The notes below the pieces were generated by a model, which did not search any database, was not told where the DNA came from, and saw nothing but the letters and a program-made list of their open reading frames with translations. Below are positions 10,179 through 20,700 of a DNA stretch of 64,000 bases, piece after piece. The stretch is from NCBI GenBank assembly GCA_028290465.1, contig JAQGJU010000145.1, forward strand, positions 1 through 64,000, read 5' to 3'. Made by a program: the position numbers and the translations under genes. Numbering within the stretch: the stretch's first letter is position 1; every line of letters starts with the position of its first letter. This DNA is from Xanthobacteraceae bacterium (GTDB lineage: Bacteria > Pseudomonadota > Alphaproteobacteria > Rhizobiales > Xanthobacteraceae).

Positions 10179-11351
10179 TCACGTCGTCGCCGCGCGGCGG
10201 TTGAACCGTTCGGTCAGAGCGGTGACCGCATCGGTGACGACGGTCGGCACCTCAAGAATGGTGCCGCGCGAAATGGCGTGCAGGCCGAAGCCGGAGGCCA
10301 CCGCGAAGGCGATGTATTGGACGAAAACGCTCGACGGGTTCTGCACGCTGAATACCGTGCTGGTGAACCCGACGACGCGCAGGACGCCGACCGCGAGGAC
10401 GATGGCGGCGAGGGCCATGCCGCGGCTCTGTCGGGTGGTGCGTGGCGCGCCCAGATAGGCAAACGCGACAATGATGAACACGAACGGATAGAGCGGCGCG
10501 GCCAGCCGTTCGTGCAACTCGGCGCGGAAACTACCGCGCTGCGCCTGGTACGTCGGGTCGCTCGTCTGCGGCCAGATCAGGTCCCAGATGAAGCGCTCGC
10601 GTACCGAGCGCTGCAGGGACGGGCCGGCGCCGGCGAACTGCGACAGGTCGAAGGCGTAGCGGTCGAACAGTACGATGGTCGGGTCATTCTGCGACTTTTC
10701 GTAGCGCTGCACGCTGCCGTTGGCCATCACCAGATAGGTGCCGCGCTCGTTGCGCAGGATGTCGCCCTGTTCGGCCAGGAACGTGGCCCGCTCCTTCGGG
10801 TCGCGCCAGTCATCGACGAAAATGCCCATCAACTGCCCGTTCGAGCGCCGCTCCCGGATATGGAAGGTGAGGCCGCGCTCGATCGAGGAGAAACGGCCGG
10901 GCTGCACGATGTTGGCGACGAGGTCGGCGCGGGCCTCGGAGGCGCGGTAGCGCAGTTCGCGCATGCAGAGCGGCGCCAGCCACGAACTGATCAGCGTGAC
11001 CATGACCGAGACCACGACGCCGACCGCCAGGAACGCGCGGAACACCCGCCAGGGCGACATGCCGGCGGCGTTCATCACGATCAGTTCCGAATCGGTGCTG
11101 AGCTTATTCAGGACATGCGCGACCGCGATCACCAGCGCGATCGGAGCGATCACCAGGACGAGCAGCGGAATCGCCAGCGACGTGATCCCGAGGAAGGTCA
11201 GGATGGTCTGGCCCTGGCTGGTGATCAGGTCGATGTCCCGCAACGCCTGCGTCACCCAGATCACCGCGGTGAGGCTGGTCAGGATCAACGCAAACGCACC
11301 AAACGTGGTGCGGAAAATATACCAGCCGATCGACCCCATCCCGTCCGACAT
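10179..11351 (-). CDS. lptF: LPS export ABC transporter permease LptF
   Basis: LptF pairs with LptG in the LPS extraction complex. The 390-residue product has the same YjgP/YjgQ architecture as its neighbour, with N-terminal membrane segments at about 10-35 and 50-80 and three C-terminal segments. The coupling-helix motif SELIVMNAAGMSPW is clear. It is the first gene of the minus-strand operon that continues through lptG, lptD, surA, pdxA and rsmA. Its promoter should lie in the 322-base divergent gap shared with pepA. Confidence 0.94.
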   Translation of the reverse strand: MSDGMGSIGWYIFRTTFGAFALILTSLTAVIWVTQALRDIDLITSQGQTILTFLGITSLAIPLLVLVIAPIALVIAVAHVLNKLSTDSELIVMNAAGMSPWRVFRAFLAVGVVVSVMVTLISSWLAPLCMRELRYRASEARADLVANIVQPGRFSSIERGLTFHIRERRSNGQLMGIFVDDWRDPKERATFLAEQGDILRNERGTYLVMANGSVQRYEKSQNDPTIVLFDRYAFDLSQFAGAGPSLQRSVRERFIWDLIWPQTSDPTYQAQRGSFRAELHERLAAPLYPFVFIIVAFAYLGAPRTTRQSRGMALAAIVLAVGVLRVVGFTSTVFSVQNPSSVFVQYIAFAVASGFGLHAISRGTILEVPTVVTDAVTALTERFNRRAATT

Positions 11352-11673
11352 TCCCCATCTGCGGTTAACCTCATGCCGTCCCCACGGTCATGGTATCTCT
11401 ACGGTTAACCGAACCGACGCTACGAAATCCTTTGATCGCGGCATAAAGTGGCCGCGCCAAGGCAAAGCTGTTGAACATGCACAACAAATGGTTAATTCGC
11501 ACGGCCCGGCCTAGCCTGTTGGGGCATAACCCACTGCGAATAGGGTCGTAAAGTCGGCCCCACCTTCTGGAACCTTGATTTGCAGGCGCGAAGCGCCGGG
11601 TTCATATCAGCATTCCGATTCGTTCGAACACACCCCGGTGCCGGTCTCCGGCCCGCATAAGGAATCCAGGCCC
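11352..11673. promoter_or_regulatory. Divergent promoter region of lptF and pepA
   Basis: This 322-base gap separates the lptF operon from pepA and must hold promoters for both. The pepA side has an AAGGA ribosome site about 12 bases before its ATG. An AT-richer patch near 11460-11500 includes the words TTGAAC and TGGTTAATTC. No confident -35/-10 pair or operator could be assigned by eye. Confidence 0.4.
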
Positions 11674-13170
11674 ATGTCGGTTGCGCCCAAGCTCGGTTTT
11701 GGCCCGTTCACGACCCCCGCGCGGGGCGTGCTCGTCGTGTTCTGCGACGCCGAGCTGAAGTTCGGCGCCGCAACCCGTAAGGCCCTGGCGGCCTCGGGTG
11801 ACCTGGTGAAACGGGCCGCGGCGGCCGACCGGTTCACCGGCAAGCAGGGCGCGGTGCTCGACATCGTGGCGCCGGCCGGCCTTTCGGTCACGCGGCTGAT
11901 GGTGGTCGGGCTCGGCAAGGTTGCCGAACTGAAGCCGCAGAGCTACCTCAAGCTCGGCGGCATCGTTGCGGGCAAAATTCCGTCGGCCGCCACCGAGACG
12001 ACTGTGATCGCCGAGACCTCGGCCGGCGCGATGAAGAACGAACTGGTCGCCGAACTGGCGCTCGGCGCGCGGCTGCGGCTCTATGCGTTCGACCGCTACA
12101 AGACCAAGCGCAAGGATGGCGACGAGCGTCCGGCCAACGCCAAGCTGACGATCGCGGTCGGCGATCTCGAGGGGGCGCGCCGCGCCTTCGTGCCGCGCAA
12201 CGGTATCGCCGATGGCGTGATCATTGCCCGCGATCTGGTCAACGAGCCAGCCAACATTCTGTATCCGGAAGAATTCGCGCGGCGCACCCTGGCGCTGAAG
12301 AAGGTCGGCGTTTCGGTCGAGGTGCTGGACGAGCGGGCGATGAAGAAGCTCGGCATGAATTCGCTGCTCGCGGTCGGGCAGGGCTCGGAACACGAGAGCA
12401 AGACCGTCATCATGCGCTGGAACGGCGGCAAGCGCGGCGACAAGCCGGTCGCCTTCATCGGCAAGGGCGTGTGCTTCGACACCGGCGGCATCTCGATCAA
12501 GCCGGCCGCCGGCATGGAAGACATGAAAGGCGATATGGGCGGCGCCGCCTGCGTGGTCGGGCTGATGCATGCGCTGGCATCGCGCAAGGCCAAGTGCAAT
12601 GTGATCGGCGCCATCGGCATCGTCGAGAACATGCCGGACGGCAAGGCGTATCGGCCCGGCGATATCCTGACGTCGATGTCGGGACAGACCATCGAGGTCA
12701 TCAACACCGATGCCGAAGGGCGTTTGGTGCTGGCCGACGTGCTCTGGTACGTCGCGACCCGCGACAAGCCGAAATTCATGGTCAATCTGGCGACGCTGAC
12801 CGGCGCGATCATCGTCGCGCTCGGCCAGGAGCATGCCGGGCTGTTTTCCAATAACGACCAGCTCGCCGAACGTCTGACCAAGGTCGGCGAGGCGACCGGC
12901 GAGAAGGTGTGGCGCATGCCGCTGTCGCCGGACTACGACAAGATGATCGATTCGAAATTCGCCGATATGAAGAACACCGGCGGCCGCTACGGCGGCGCGA
13001 TCACGGCGGCGCAGTTCCTGCAGCGCTTCGTCGACAAGACGCCGTGGGCACATCTCGACATCGCCGGCACCGCGATGAGCTCGCCGGCCAGCGACATCAA
13101 CAAAAGCTGGGGCTCGGGCTACGGCGTGCGGCTGCTCGACCGGCTGGTCGCGGATTTCTACGAGCGCTGA
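11674..13170 (+). CDS. pepA: Leucyl aminopeptidase (M17)
   Basis: PepA is a cytoplasmic, hexameric, two-metal aminopeptidase that removes N-terminal residues from peptides. The 498-residue protein carries the M17 signature NTDAEGRL at 344-351. From the family pattern the metal ligands are K264, D269, D287, D346 and E348, with catalytic K276 and R350, and all are present. The ATG at 11674 has an AAGGA element upstream and gives the family N-terminus. An in-frame start 99 bases earlier is unlikely. holC follows 29 bases after the stop, the usual pepA-holC order. Confidence 0.96.
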   Translation: MSVAPKLGFGPFTTPARGVLVVFCDAELKFGAATRKALAASGDLVKRAAAADRFTGKQGAVLDIVAPAGLSVTRLMVVGLGKVAELKPQSYLKLGGIVAGKIPSAATETTVIAETSAGAMKNELVAELALGARLRLYAFDRYKTKRKDGDERPANAKLTIAVGDLEGARRAFVPRNGIADGVIIARDLVNEPANILYPEEFARRTLALKKVGVSVEVLDERAMKKLGMNSLLAVGQGSEHESKTVIMRWNGGKRGDKPVAFIGKGVCFDTGGISIKPAAGMEDMKGDMGGAACVVGLMHALASRKAKCNVIGAIGIVENMPDGKAYRPGDILTSMSGQTIEVINTDAEGRLVLADVLWYVATRDKPKFMVNLATLTGAIIVALGQEHAGLFSNNDQLAERLTKVGEATGEKVWRMPLSPDYDKMIDSKFADMKNTGGRYGGAITAAQFLQRFVDKTPWAHLDIAGTAMSSPASDINKSWGSGYGVRLLDRLVADFYER

Positions 13171-13199
13171 AGTCGGCAAGCGGAGTCTCGAGGGCGACG

Positions 13200-13655
13200 A
13201 TGACCGAGCTGTTGTTCTATCACCTGCAACGCCAGCCGATCGAGCGGGTGCTGCCGCCGCTGTTGGAGAAGTCGCTGGAGCGCGGCTGGCGGGTGGTGGT
13301 GCAGGTCGCTACCGAAGAGCGCGTCGATGCGCTCGACGCGCATCTGTGGACCTATCGCGACGACGGTTTCCTGCCGCACGGCACGTCGCGCGAACCGCTG
13401 GCCGCCGAGCAGCCGATCCTGCTCACGGTCACGTCCGACAATCCGAACCGGGCCAATGTGCGCTTCCTGATCGAGGGCGCGGCGATGCCGGCCGACGCGC
13501 AGGCCTATGACCGGATCGTGCTGTTGTTCGACGGCGAGGACCCCGAAGCCCTGACGGCGGCGCGCGAGCGCTGGAGCGAGGCCAAGCAACAGCCGGGTTT
13601 CGAGCTGACCTATTGGCAGGCCGACGAAAACGGCCGCTGGCAGAAAAAGGCCTGA
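13200..13655 (+). CDS. holC: DNA polymerase III chi subunit HolC
   Basis: HolC is the chi subunit of the polymerase III clamp-loader complex and links the replisome to single-strand-binding protein. The 151-residue product matches the family from MTELLFYHLQ through the PILLT and RIVLLFDG strands to the YWQADENGRW end. Its position right after pepA is conserved. The start at 13200 is preferred because it begins the conserved fold and lies outside pepA. Confidence 0.93.
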   Translation: MTELLFYHLQRQPIERVLPPLLEKSLERGWRVVVQVATEERVDALDAHLWTYRDDGFLPHGTSREPLAAEQPILLTVTSDNPNRANVRFLIEGAAMPADAQAYDRIVLLFDGEDPEALTAARERWSEAKQQPGFELTYWQADENGRWQKKA

Positions 13656-13944
13656 TTTGGTACGTTTTGACGGGTCGGTTTCCAATATTAAGTATTTGAA
13701 TTTATTGTATTAATTATGGTTTTGCCGGTTTTCGCGACGCCTTTTGGCACGTCCGGCCGCCCCGCCGTTAACACTTTTTTCAGCAAACCCGCCGGCGGCC
13801 TGCTATAGTTGAAATTGCACGACAATTTCGCACGGCGGGTCGGCAGACCTCACACGGGGCCGGCCGCTTTGCCCAGATGGGACACGCAGACGGACCTTTA
13901 GCGCGGATCAGATTCTTTGCGGATCATGTGAGCAGGTGGGTGTG
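13656..13944 (+). promoter_or_regulatory. AT-rich intergenic region downstream of holC
   Basis: This gap of about 290 bases is clearly more AT-rich than its surroundings at 13676-13720 and contains TTGAAATTGCACG near 13808. It probably carries the promoter for the small gene that follows. No terminator hairpin for holC with a T-run was seen. Confidence 0.35.
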
Positions 13945-14166
13945 ATGGGTGACGGGAAATCGGCGCTGAAAGCGCAGCATAAATACCAACTCGGGCAAGC
14001 CGTGCAGTTCACTTCCAGCCCGGTGTCGCGGCCTGGCGCGGACGGCAGCTACAAGATCGTCAAACTGCTGCCCTCGGATGGCGACGACTATCAGTATCGC
14101 ATCAAGAATCCCGGCGAAGCCTTTGAGCGCGTGGCCAAGGAAAGCCAGCTCGACCGTTCGCGCTAG
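13945..14166 (+). CDS. Small conserved protein of unknown function
   Basis: The frame encodes about 73 soluble residues with no signal peptide or membrane segment. It reads as one compact beta-rich domain (KYQLGQAVQF, SYKIVKLLP, YQYRIKNPGEAFERV). Small proteins of this type occur as uncharacterised conserved families in Hyphomicrobiales, which I recall only in general terms. The start could be the ATG at 13945 or the GTG at 13936. A GC hairpin at 14175-14193 follows the stop. Function is unknown. Confidence 0.7.
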   Translation: MGDGKSALKAQHKYQLGQAVQFTSSPVSRPGADGSYKIVKLLPSDGDDYQYRIKNPGEAFERVAKESQLDRSR

Positions 14167-14174
14167 ATTTTGCT

Positions 14175-14193
14175 GGGCCGGAGTCGCCGGCCC
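14175..14193 (+). terminator. Hairpin after the small conserved gene
   Basis: A perfect 7-bp stem (GGGCCGG / CCGGCCC) with a 5-base loop lies 9 bases after the stop at 14166. There is no T-run, so it is a possible rather than typical intrinsic terminator. Confidence 0.45.
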
Positions 14194-14316
14194 GCCGGCA
14201 GGGTGACAAGACCTCAAACCCGCCAATAACTTACGCGTGTTGCCGAACCTGCCGGGTTGGCAAGGCGCGGCCGGCCGTTCATACTTGGCAAGGGGCGGCG
14301 TGGCGGCGGGCTGGCA

Positions 14317-15393
14317 ATGACAGAACACGGGATTTTGGGATTCGACCCACTAGCCGGGACGTGGCCGCTATGGGCGGCCGGCGTCGCGGCGGCCTTGTTT
14401 GTCGCGGTCGGCGTGATCGCGTTCCGGCGCTCGGCAACGACCGGCATTTTTCCGACCGCGTTGCGTTATTCCGTGATCCTGGTCGGCGCCCTGGTGGTGC
14501 TGACGTTTTTCGACCGCGCCACGATGCGCGACCGTCAGGCCGAACGCCGCGCGCTCGAGGCGCGATCCACTGAATTGACCGCACGCGCGGTCATGCCCGG
14601 ATCGGCGCTGGCGTGTCTGGATTCGGCTGCCGGGGATGAAGTCGAGCGGGCCTGCGAAAAGGTGCTGTTCGCCAATCCCGAAACGGTGGCCGCCGCGGTC
14701 TCCTATGTGGCGGCGCGCTTTGCGCTGCTGGGCGAGGGGCTCGACTACGCCGCCAATGACAGCGCCTATGGCGCATCGCTGAACGGCACCCGCCGCGCGC
14801 TGGAAGCCGATCGTTTCGGCATCCTGGCCCATGTGCTGGCGACCCGCGACGGCTGCGTCGCCGACAGGTGCCCGGCGTTGAAACGGCTCGGCGACGCCAG
14901 CCGCGTGCAGCGGAATTTGCGCGAGCGCACTTATGCGGCGCAGGTCGCGCGCTATGTCCCGACTTGGACCGGAAGGCCTGCGACAAGTCCTGTTGCATCG
15001 CTGGATGCCGCGCCGAGCGTCTCGGCGCCCGGCAGTGCCGCTCCGACGGCCACGGCGCCGGGCGGCGTGGCGCCGGGCGGCGTGGCGCCGGTGGCGTCGT
15101 CGGTGCCGAATATCGACTTTCCGTCGGCGTCCTCGATTCCGGCGGTCAGCATCATGAATGCCGAGCCGGGTCCTTCGACACCAGCCTCGGGCGCCCCGGC
15201 GACCCCGGCCGCAACAGCTCCCGCTGCGGCACCGAAGCCGGCCGTCGCCGCGGCACCGCCGCCGCGCCGGCCGCCGGCTCCGGCTCCAGCCCGCCGCGCG
15301 CCGGCCGCCGAACCCGGCGCGCCGGTTCAGATCACGCCCGTGACGCCGACCCCGTTCGACAATGTCGGACAGCCCGCCGCGCTGGCGCAATGA
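14317..15393 (+). CDS. Membrane-anchored protein with Pro/Ala-rich tail, function unknown
   Basis: The 358-residue protein has two membrane segments at about 19-36 and 48-65, then a helical soluble domain to about 230 with four Cys. The rest is a low-complexity Pro/Ala tail containing a duplicated PGGVA unit. The last 24 residues (VQITPVTPTPF and so on) are less repetitive, and a diverged copy of their coding sequence is found at about 22565-22664 in the metal-island scar. The ATG at 14317 begins just before the first membrane segment. Before the island arrived, the gene was probably followed directly by the carboxylase gene now at 33902. I do not recognise a characterised homologue. Confidence 0.8.
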   Translation: MTEHGILGFDPLAGTWPLWAAGVAAALFVAVGVIAFRRSATTGIFPTALRYSVILVGALVVLTFFDRATMRDRQAERRALEARSTELTARAVMPGSALACLDSAAGDEVERACEKVLFANPETVAAAVSYVAARFALLGEGLDYAANDSAYGASLNGTRRALEADRFGILAHVLATRDGCVADRCPALKRLGDASRVQRNLRERTYAAQVARYVPTWTGRPATSPVASLDAAPSVSAPGSAAPTATAPGGVAPGGVAPVASSVPNIDFPSASSIPAVSIMNAEPGPSTPASGAPATPAATAPAAAPKPAVAAAPPPRRPPAPAPARRAPAAEPGAPVQITPVTPTPFDNVGQPAALAQ

Positions 15394-15461
15394 TGGACGA
15401 GCGCATTGCGCAGCGGCTCCCGTCTCATAGCTTTTTTCGGGATTCGGTTGTACAGTCGGCA

Positions 15462-15830
15462 ATGAACTTGCTGTCGACCTTGCGCTTCGCGCTTTGCATT
15501 CTTGCCATCACCGGCATGATCGGCAGTTCCTTTGCGCGCTCGGCAATGGCCATGACGCCAGATATCCAGGCCATCCAATCTGATGCATCGGCAGAGCATG
15601 CGGATATGGAAATGGCCAACGGGATGCCGTGCTGTCCGAAAGACATGCCGCAGCCCGGAGGCATGAAGGATTGTCCCTTCATGACGCTCTGCCTCGCCAA
15701 GATCGTGTTTGCTGCGCCGGCCAGTTCTCTCGTGGAACCCGTGTTGATGCCAGGCATGGCGTGGCATTTCCATGGCGCCGATTTCGACGACCACTCCCAA
15801 CCGCCTCCTTCACGACCTCCCATAGCCTAG
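15462..15830 (+). CDS. Secreted Cys/Met-rich protein of a copper locus
   Basis: The frame encodes 122 residues with a signal-peptide-like start (LLSTLRFALCILAITGMIG). The mature part is rich in Met, Cys and His and carries the cluster MPCCPKDMPQPGG followed by CPFMTLC. Thiols and thioethers of this kind suit Cu(I) or Ag(I) binding in the periplasm. The gene heads the run FixH-like, cusB, cusA on the same strand. No characterised family was recognised, so the metal role is inferred from composition and position. Confidence 0.65.
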   Translation: MNLLSTLRFALCILAITGMIGSSFARSAMAMTPDIQAIQSDASAEHADMEMANGMPCCPKDMPQPGGMKDCPFMTLCLAKIVFAAPASSLVEPVLMPGMAWHFHGADFDDHSQPPPSRPPIA

Positions 15831-15943
15831 TTCAGGCCGGCGTCTCACGGCGTCGGATCATGCAGCATCGTTCGTGCGATGCGGCTATCGCGATGGAACG
15901 CGTTGCGCGTCTATCGAACGCCTGAACCTATGGGAATCTGACA

Positions 15944-16342
15944 ATGCACATCCTCAAACTCACATCGCTCTTGGCGATGACCGTTGCGCTATGCGCGTCG
16001 CAGGCAGCTTCGGCGTGGGCGGACGCCAAGGACTACGAGTTTCAGTTGGTCCAAAGCGAAGTGAAGAAAGGCGACAGCATCGTTGCCGTGCGCCTGGTCG
16101 ACAAGCGCACCAAGAAGCTGGTGCCGGACGCGGTGATCTTCGCCAAGCGCATCGACATGGCGCCGGACGGGATGGCGACCATGGCGGCTCCGCTTGATCC
16201 GCAGCCCTCCACCGAGCCAGGGGTCTATCGCTTTAAGACCAATCTCTCGATGGAAGGTCGCTGGCAACTCTCGCTCGGCGCGAAGATCCAGGGCGAAACC
16301 GGCTCCGTCGAGAACAAGCTGATCGTCAAGGCGACGCCATGA
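15944..16342 (+). CDS. FixH/YtkA-like periplasmic protein
   Basis: The 132-residue product has a signal peptide ending near SAWA at about residue 25, then a single beta-sandwich domain of the FixH or YtkA type (EFQLVQSEVKKGDS, LVDKRTKKLVPDAVIFA, GRWQLSLGAKI). Such proteins often accompany copper efflux operons and are proposed periplasmic metal handlers. Its stop overlaps the cusB start as ATGA, which indicates translational coupling with the pump. The exact function is not known. Confidence 0.8.
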   Translation: MHILKLTSLLAMTVALCASQAASAWADAKDYEFQLVQSEVKKGDSIVAVRLVDKRTKKLVPDAVIFAKRIDMAPDGMATMAAPLDPQPSTEPGVYRFKTNLSMEGRWQLSLGAKIQGETGSVENKLIVKATP

Positions 16343-17712
16343 CTCGCCTGACAGCCTCCGTTCTGGTCCTCGCCGCCATCGTGGCGGCGGGGGCTGGAGC
16401 CTATTGGTTCACACACCGGAATTTTTCGATGGCCGGACCTATGCCCGCGATGACGACCGCCAATGCGCCGGTCATTTACTACCGTGATCCGGACGGCAAG
16501 CCGTTCTACGCGGCCGAACCCAAGCAAATGCCGGATGGTCGGTCTTATGTGGCGGTCAAGGCGGGCGAAGAGGTGAGCTTCGATCCTGCGGCCCAGACCG
16601 CCGCGTCCGGCACCAAACGCGTTCTCTACTACCGCAATCCGATGGGTCTGCCTGACGTGTCCAACACGCCCAAGAAGGACTCGATGGGGATGGACTACAT
16701 CGCCGTCTATGAGGGCGAGACCGATGACAGCGGCGCCGTCACCCTTACACCGGGCAAGCTGCAACGCATCGGGGTGACCTCAGACCCGGTGCTGCCGAGG
16801 ATTTTGGCGGAGCCGGTGCGGGCTCCCGGCACAATTCAGCTAGATGAGCGGCGGATCTCTGTGATCACGCTACGCACCGAAGCCTTCGTCGAGTCCGTCA
16901 GCAATGTCACCACGGGCAGTGAGGTAACCAAGGGACAGCCGCTTTTGCACCTTTACAGTCCGGCGATTGCGTCTGCCGCCGCCGAATATGTGGCACTCTT
17001 GCGTGCTGCCCGCACCAGCGATGTACCGTCCGGCACGCGGCAACGGCTGCTGAACTTCGGCGTATCGGAAGACTTCATCGCCGGGCTGGAACGCGACAAG
17101 ACCGTGCCGCTGACCTTCACGTGGACCGCACCGCGTTCCGGCATCGTGCTGGAGCGCAATGTCACAGAGGGACAGCGCGTGGGTCCGGGCGACGTGCTGT
17201 TCCGTATTGCCGATCACAGCGTCGTATGGGCGTTGGTCGACGTTGCCGAGCGCGATCTCGCCGCGGTGGCGGCCGGGCAGGCGGTGCAGCTACGGGTGCG
17301 TAGCTTTCCCGACAGGAGCTTCAGCGGCAAGGTGGCGCTGGTCTATCCACATCTCAATCCCGCGACGCGAACCGTTCGCGTGCGCATCGAGTTGCCCAAC
17401 AACGGTTTGGTGCTGCGCCCGGACATGTATGCCGAGGCCATCATCGACACAAATGACGGAGAGCCGGTGCTGGCCGTTCCCGACTCCGCCGTGATCGACA
17501 GCGGCGACCGGCAGGTGGTGCTGATCGACAAGGGCGGTGGGCGGTTTGAACCGCGCAATGTGCGGCTCGGCAAGCGCGGGCAGGGCTATGTCGAGATCAA
17601 GGACGGAGTCGTCGAGGGCGACACGGTCGTCACCTCGGCGAACTTCCTGATCGATGCCGAAAGCAATCTCCAGGGCGCGCTGAAAGCACTGACCGCCGGG
17701 CAAACGCCATGA
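16339..17712 (+). CDS. cusB: CusB-type RND efflux periplasmic adaptor
   Basis: This is the membrane-fusion subunit of a tripartite Cu(I)/Ag(I) efflux pump. Of 457 residues, 1-22 form an anchor or signal segment. A degenerate heavy-metal-binding repeat lies at about 45-75 (VIYYRDPDGKPFY). A canonical one follows at 95-127 (YYRNPMGLPD and KKDSMGMDYI), whose Met residues are the expected copper ligands. Barrel-sandwich, helical hairpin and beta-barrel domains follow. It overlaps the FixH-like gene and cusA by ATGA junctions, so the three are one translational unit. No outer-membrane channel gene is present nearby. Confidence 0.92.
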   Translation: MTRLTASVLVLAAIVAAGAGAYWFTHRNFSMAGPMPAMTTANAPVIYYRDPDGKPFYAAEPKQMPDGRSYVAVKAGEEVSFDPAAQTAASGTKRVLYYRNPMGLPDVSNTPKKDSMGMDYIAVYEGETDDSGAVTLTPGKLQRIGVTSDPVLPRILAEPVRAPGTIQLDERRISVITLRTEAFVESVSNVTTGSEVTKGQPLLHLYSPAIASAAAEYVALLRAARTSDVPSGTRQRLLNFGVSEDFIAGLERDKTVPLTFTWTAPRSGIVLERNVTEGQRVGPGDVLFRIADHSVVWALVDVAERDLAAVAAGQAVQLRVRSFPDRSFSGKVALVYPHLNPATRTVRVRIELPNNGLVLRPDMYAEAIIDTNDGEPVLAVPDSAVIDSGDRQVVLIDKGGGRFEPRNVRLGKRGQGYVEIKDGVVEGDTVVTSANFLIDAESNLQGALKALTAGQTP

Positions 17713-20700
17713 TTGCGCGCATCATCGCGGCTTCCGCCCGTAATCTGACGCTGGTGTTTATCGGCAGCATCTTTGCCGTAGTAGCCGGCCTGTATGCCGT
17801 GCTGCACCTGCCGCTCGATGCCATTCCGGATCTATCGGACACGCAGGTCATCATCTACACCGAATATTCCGGACAGGCCCCGCAGGTGGTCGAAGACCAA
17901 GTCACCTATCCGGTGGTCAGCGCCATGCTCACGGTGCCGAAATCCCGCGTGGTGCGCGGCTTTTCGTATTTCGGCGTGTCGTTCGTCTATGTGATCTTCC
18001 AGGACGGCACCGACATCTATTGGGCGCGCTCGCGCGTGCTCGAATATCTCAACACGGCCGCGCGCCGGTTGCCGGCCGGAGTGACGCCAAGCTTGGGGCC
18101 GGACGCAACGGGCGTCGGCTGGGTCTATCAATACGCCTTATTAGCCAAAGACCGCACCTTGGCGGACCTGCGTTCGCTACAGGATTGGTACATCCGCTAC
18201 GGCTTGGCCAAAGCGGAGGGCACCGCCGAGGTGGCCAGCGTCGGCGGCTTCGTCAAACAGTACAATATCGTGGTCGACCCGCAGCGGCTGCGCAGTTTCG
18301 GAATTCCGCTGTCCAAAGTCCGCGATGCGGTGCGGGTCAGCAACATGGATGTCGGCGGGCGCACGATCGAACTATCGGAATTCGAGTTCATCGTTCGCGG
18401 CCGGGGCTACATCAAGGGCATATCGGACCTGGAAAAGATCGTCCTCAAAAGCGAGGGCGGCACGCCGGTACTGGTCAAGGACGTCGCGCGGGTTGAGCTT
18501 GGTCCCGACGAACGGCGCGGTATCGCCGAACTCAACGGTGACGGTGAGGTGGCGAGCGGCATCGTCCTGCAACGGATCGGCTCCAACGCGCTCAGCGTGA
18601 TCGACGCGGTGAAGAAGCGCCTGGGCGAATTGTCGGCCTCGCTTCCCGCGGGGGTGACCATCCAGGCGGTCTACGACCGCTCCACGCTGATTCACTCCGC
18701 TATTGCTACGCTACGGCGCACCCTGTTCGAGGAAAGCGTCGTGGTGGGCCTGGTATGCTTCCTGTTCCTCCTGCATGCGCGCAGCGCCCTGGTGGCGATC
18801 GTGATGCTGCCGGTCGGCGTGCTGATGGCGTTCGCGGCCATGCACATGCTCGGCATCGGCTCCAACATCATGAGTCTGGGCGGCATCGCCATAGCGATAG
18901 GTGCGATGGTGGACGCGGCGATTGTGATGATCGAGAACGCGCATAAACACCTGGAGCGCGCGCCGCCCGGCAAGCCGCGCCTTGAGATTCTGATTGAGGC
19001 GGCCAGCGAGGTGGGGCCGGCGCTGTTCTTCAGCCTGCTGATCATCACCGTATCGTTCCTGCCGATCTTCACGCTGGAGGCGCAGGAAGGCCGCATGTTC
19101 AGTCCTCTGGCGTTCACCAAGACCTTCGCGATGGCGGCGGCGGCGCTGCTGTCGGTCACCTTGGTGCCGGCCCTGATGGTGCTGTGCATTCGCGGACGGA
19201 TCATTCCCGAAGGCAAGAATCCGTTGAACCGGGCATTGATTTGGCTCTACCGGCCGATCATCGCCGGCGTGCTTCGCTTCAAAGGGCTTACCATTGCGCT
19301 GGCCGTCGTCGTGCTGGCCGGGAGCCTGTGGCCGGTCACGCGCATCGGCACCGAGTTCATGCCGAACCTCGACGAAGGCACCTTGCTCTATATGCCGACC
19401 ACGCTGCCGGGGCTGTCGGTGACCAAGGCCGCCGAACTGCTGCAAACCCAGGACCGCATCATCAAGGGATTTCCCGAGGTCGCATCGGTGTTCGGCAAGG
19501 CCGGACGCGCCAATACGGCGACCGATCCGGCGCCCACCGAGATGTTCGAGACCATCATTAACTTGCATCCTAAGACGCAATGGCGGGCTGGTGTCACCGT
19601 GGACACGCTGGTCGCCGAAATGGACCGAGCCTTGCAGTTTCCGGGCGTTTCCAACGCCTGGACCATGCCGATCAAAGCACGCATCGACATGCTGGCGACC
19701 GGTATCCGCACCCCAGTTGGCGTGAAAGTGTTTGGCACAGACCTGAAAGAGATCGAGCGGGTGGCGCGCGATGTCGAGCGCGTCCTCAAGACCGTGCCCG
19801 GTACCTCCAGCGCCTATGCCGAACGCATCATGGGCGGCTACTATCTCGACATCACGCCTGATCGCGATGCGCTGGCCCGCTACGGCCTGATGGTCGGCGA
19901 TGTCCAGGACGTAATTGGCACCGCGCTGGGCGGCGATACGGTCACCACCACGGTGGAAGGCCGCGAGCGTTATTCGGTCAATGTCCGCTATCCGCGCGAC
20001 CTGCGCAGCAATCCGCAGGCCATCGCCAAGGAGGTGCTTATTCCGATTGCCGGCGGCGGCACCGTTCCGCTAGGCGACGTAGCCTCCGTCGCGCTGTCAC
20101 GAGGCCCGACGACCATCCGCACCGAGGACGGCCAACTCGCGGCTTACATTTTCGTCGATATCCGCGACCGGGATCTTGGCGGCTATGTGGCTGACGCGCA
20201 AAAGGCGGTGGCTGCTAATGTTGTGTTTCCGGCCGGTTACTATGCGGGCTGGAGCGGGCAGTTCGAGTACCTGCAACGGGCGGAAGCACGTCTGAAAATC
20301 GTCGTGCCGTTCACCCTGATGATCATCTTCCTGCTGCTGTATTTGAACTTCCGGGCGCTGACCGGCGCGTTCATCGTCATGCTGTCGCTGCCGTTCGCGC
20401 TGGTCGGCGGCGTGTGGATGCTGTGGTGGCTGGGCTTCAACTTCTCAGTGGCGGTAGCGGTCGGCATGATCGCATTGGCAGGGGTCGCGGCTGAAACCGG
20501 CGTGGTGATGTTGATCTACCTGGATCACGCGTTGGCGGAGATCCGAGCCGAGCGCGCTGCGCAGGGTCTCGGGCTGACGCGTGCCGATATACGCGACGCC
20601 ATCATGCTCGGTGCCGTCGAGCGGGTGCGTCCCAAGATGATGACCGTGGTCGCGATCATGGCCGGCCTGCTGCCGATCTTGTGGAGTACCGGCACCGGCT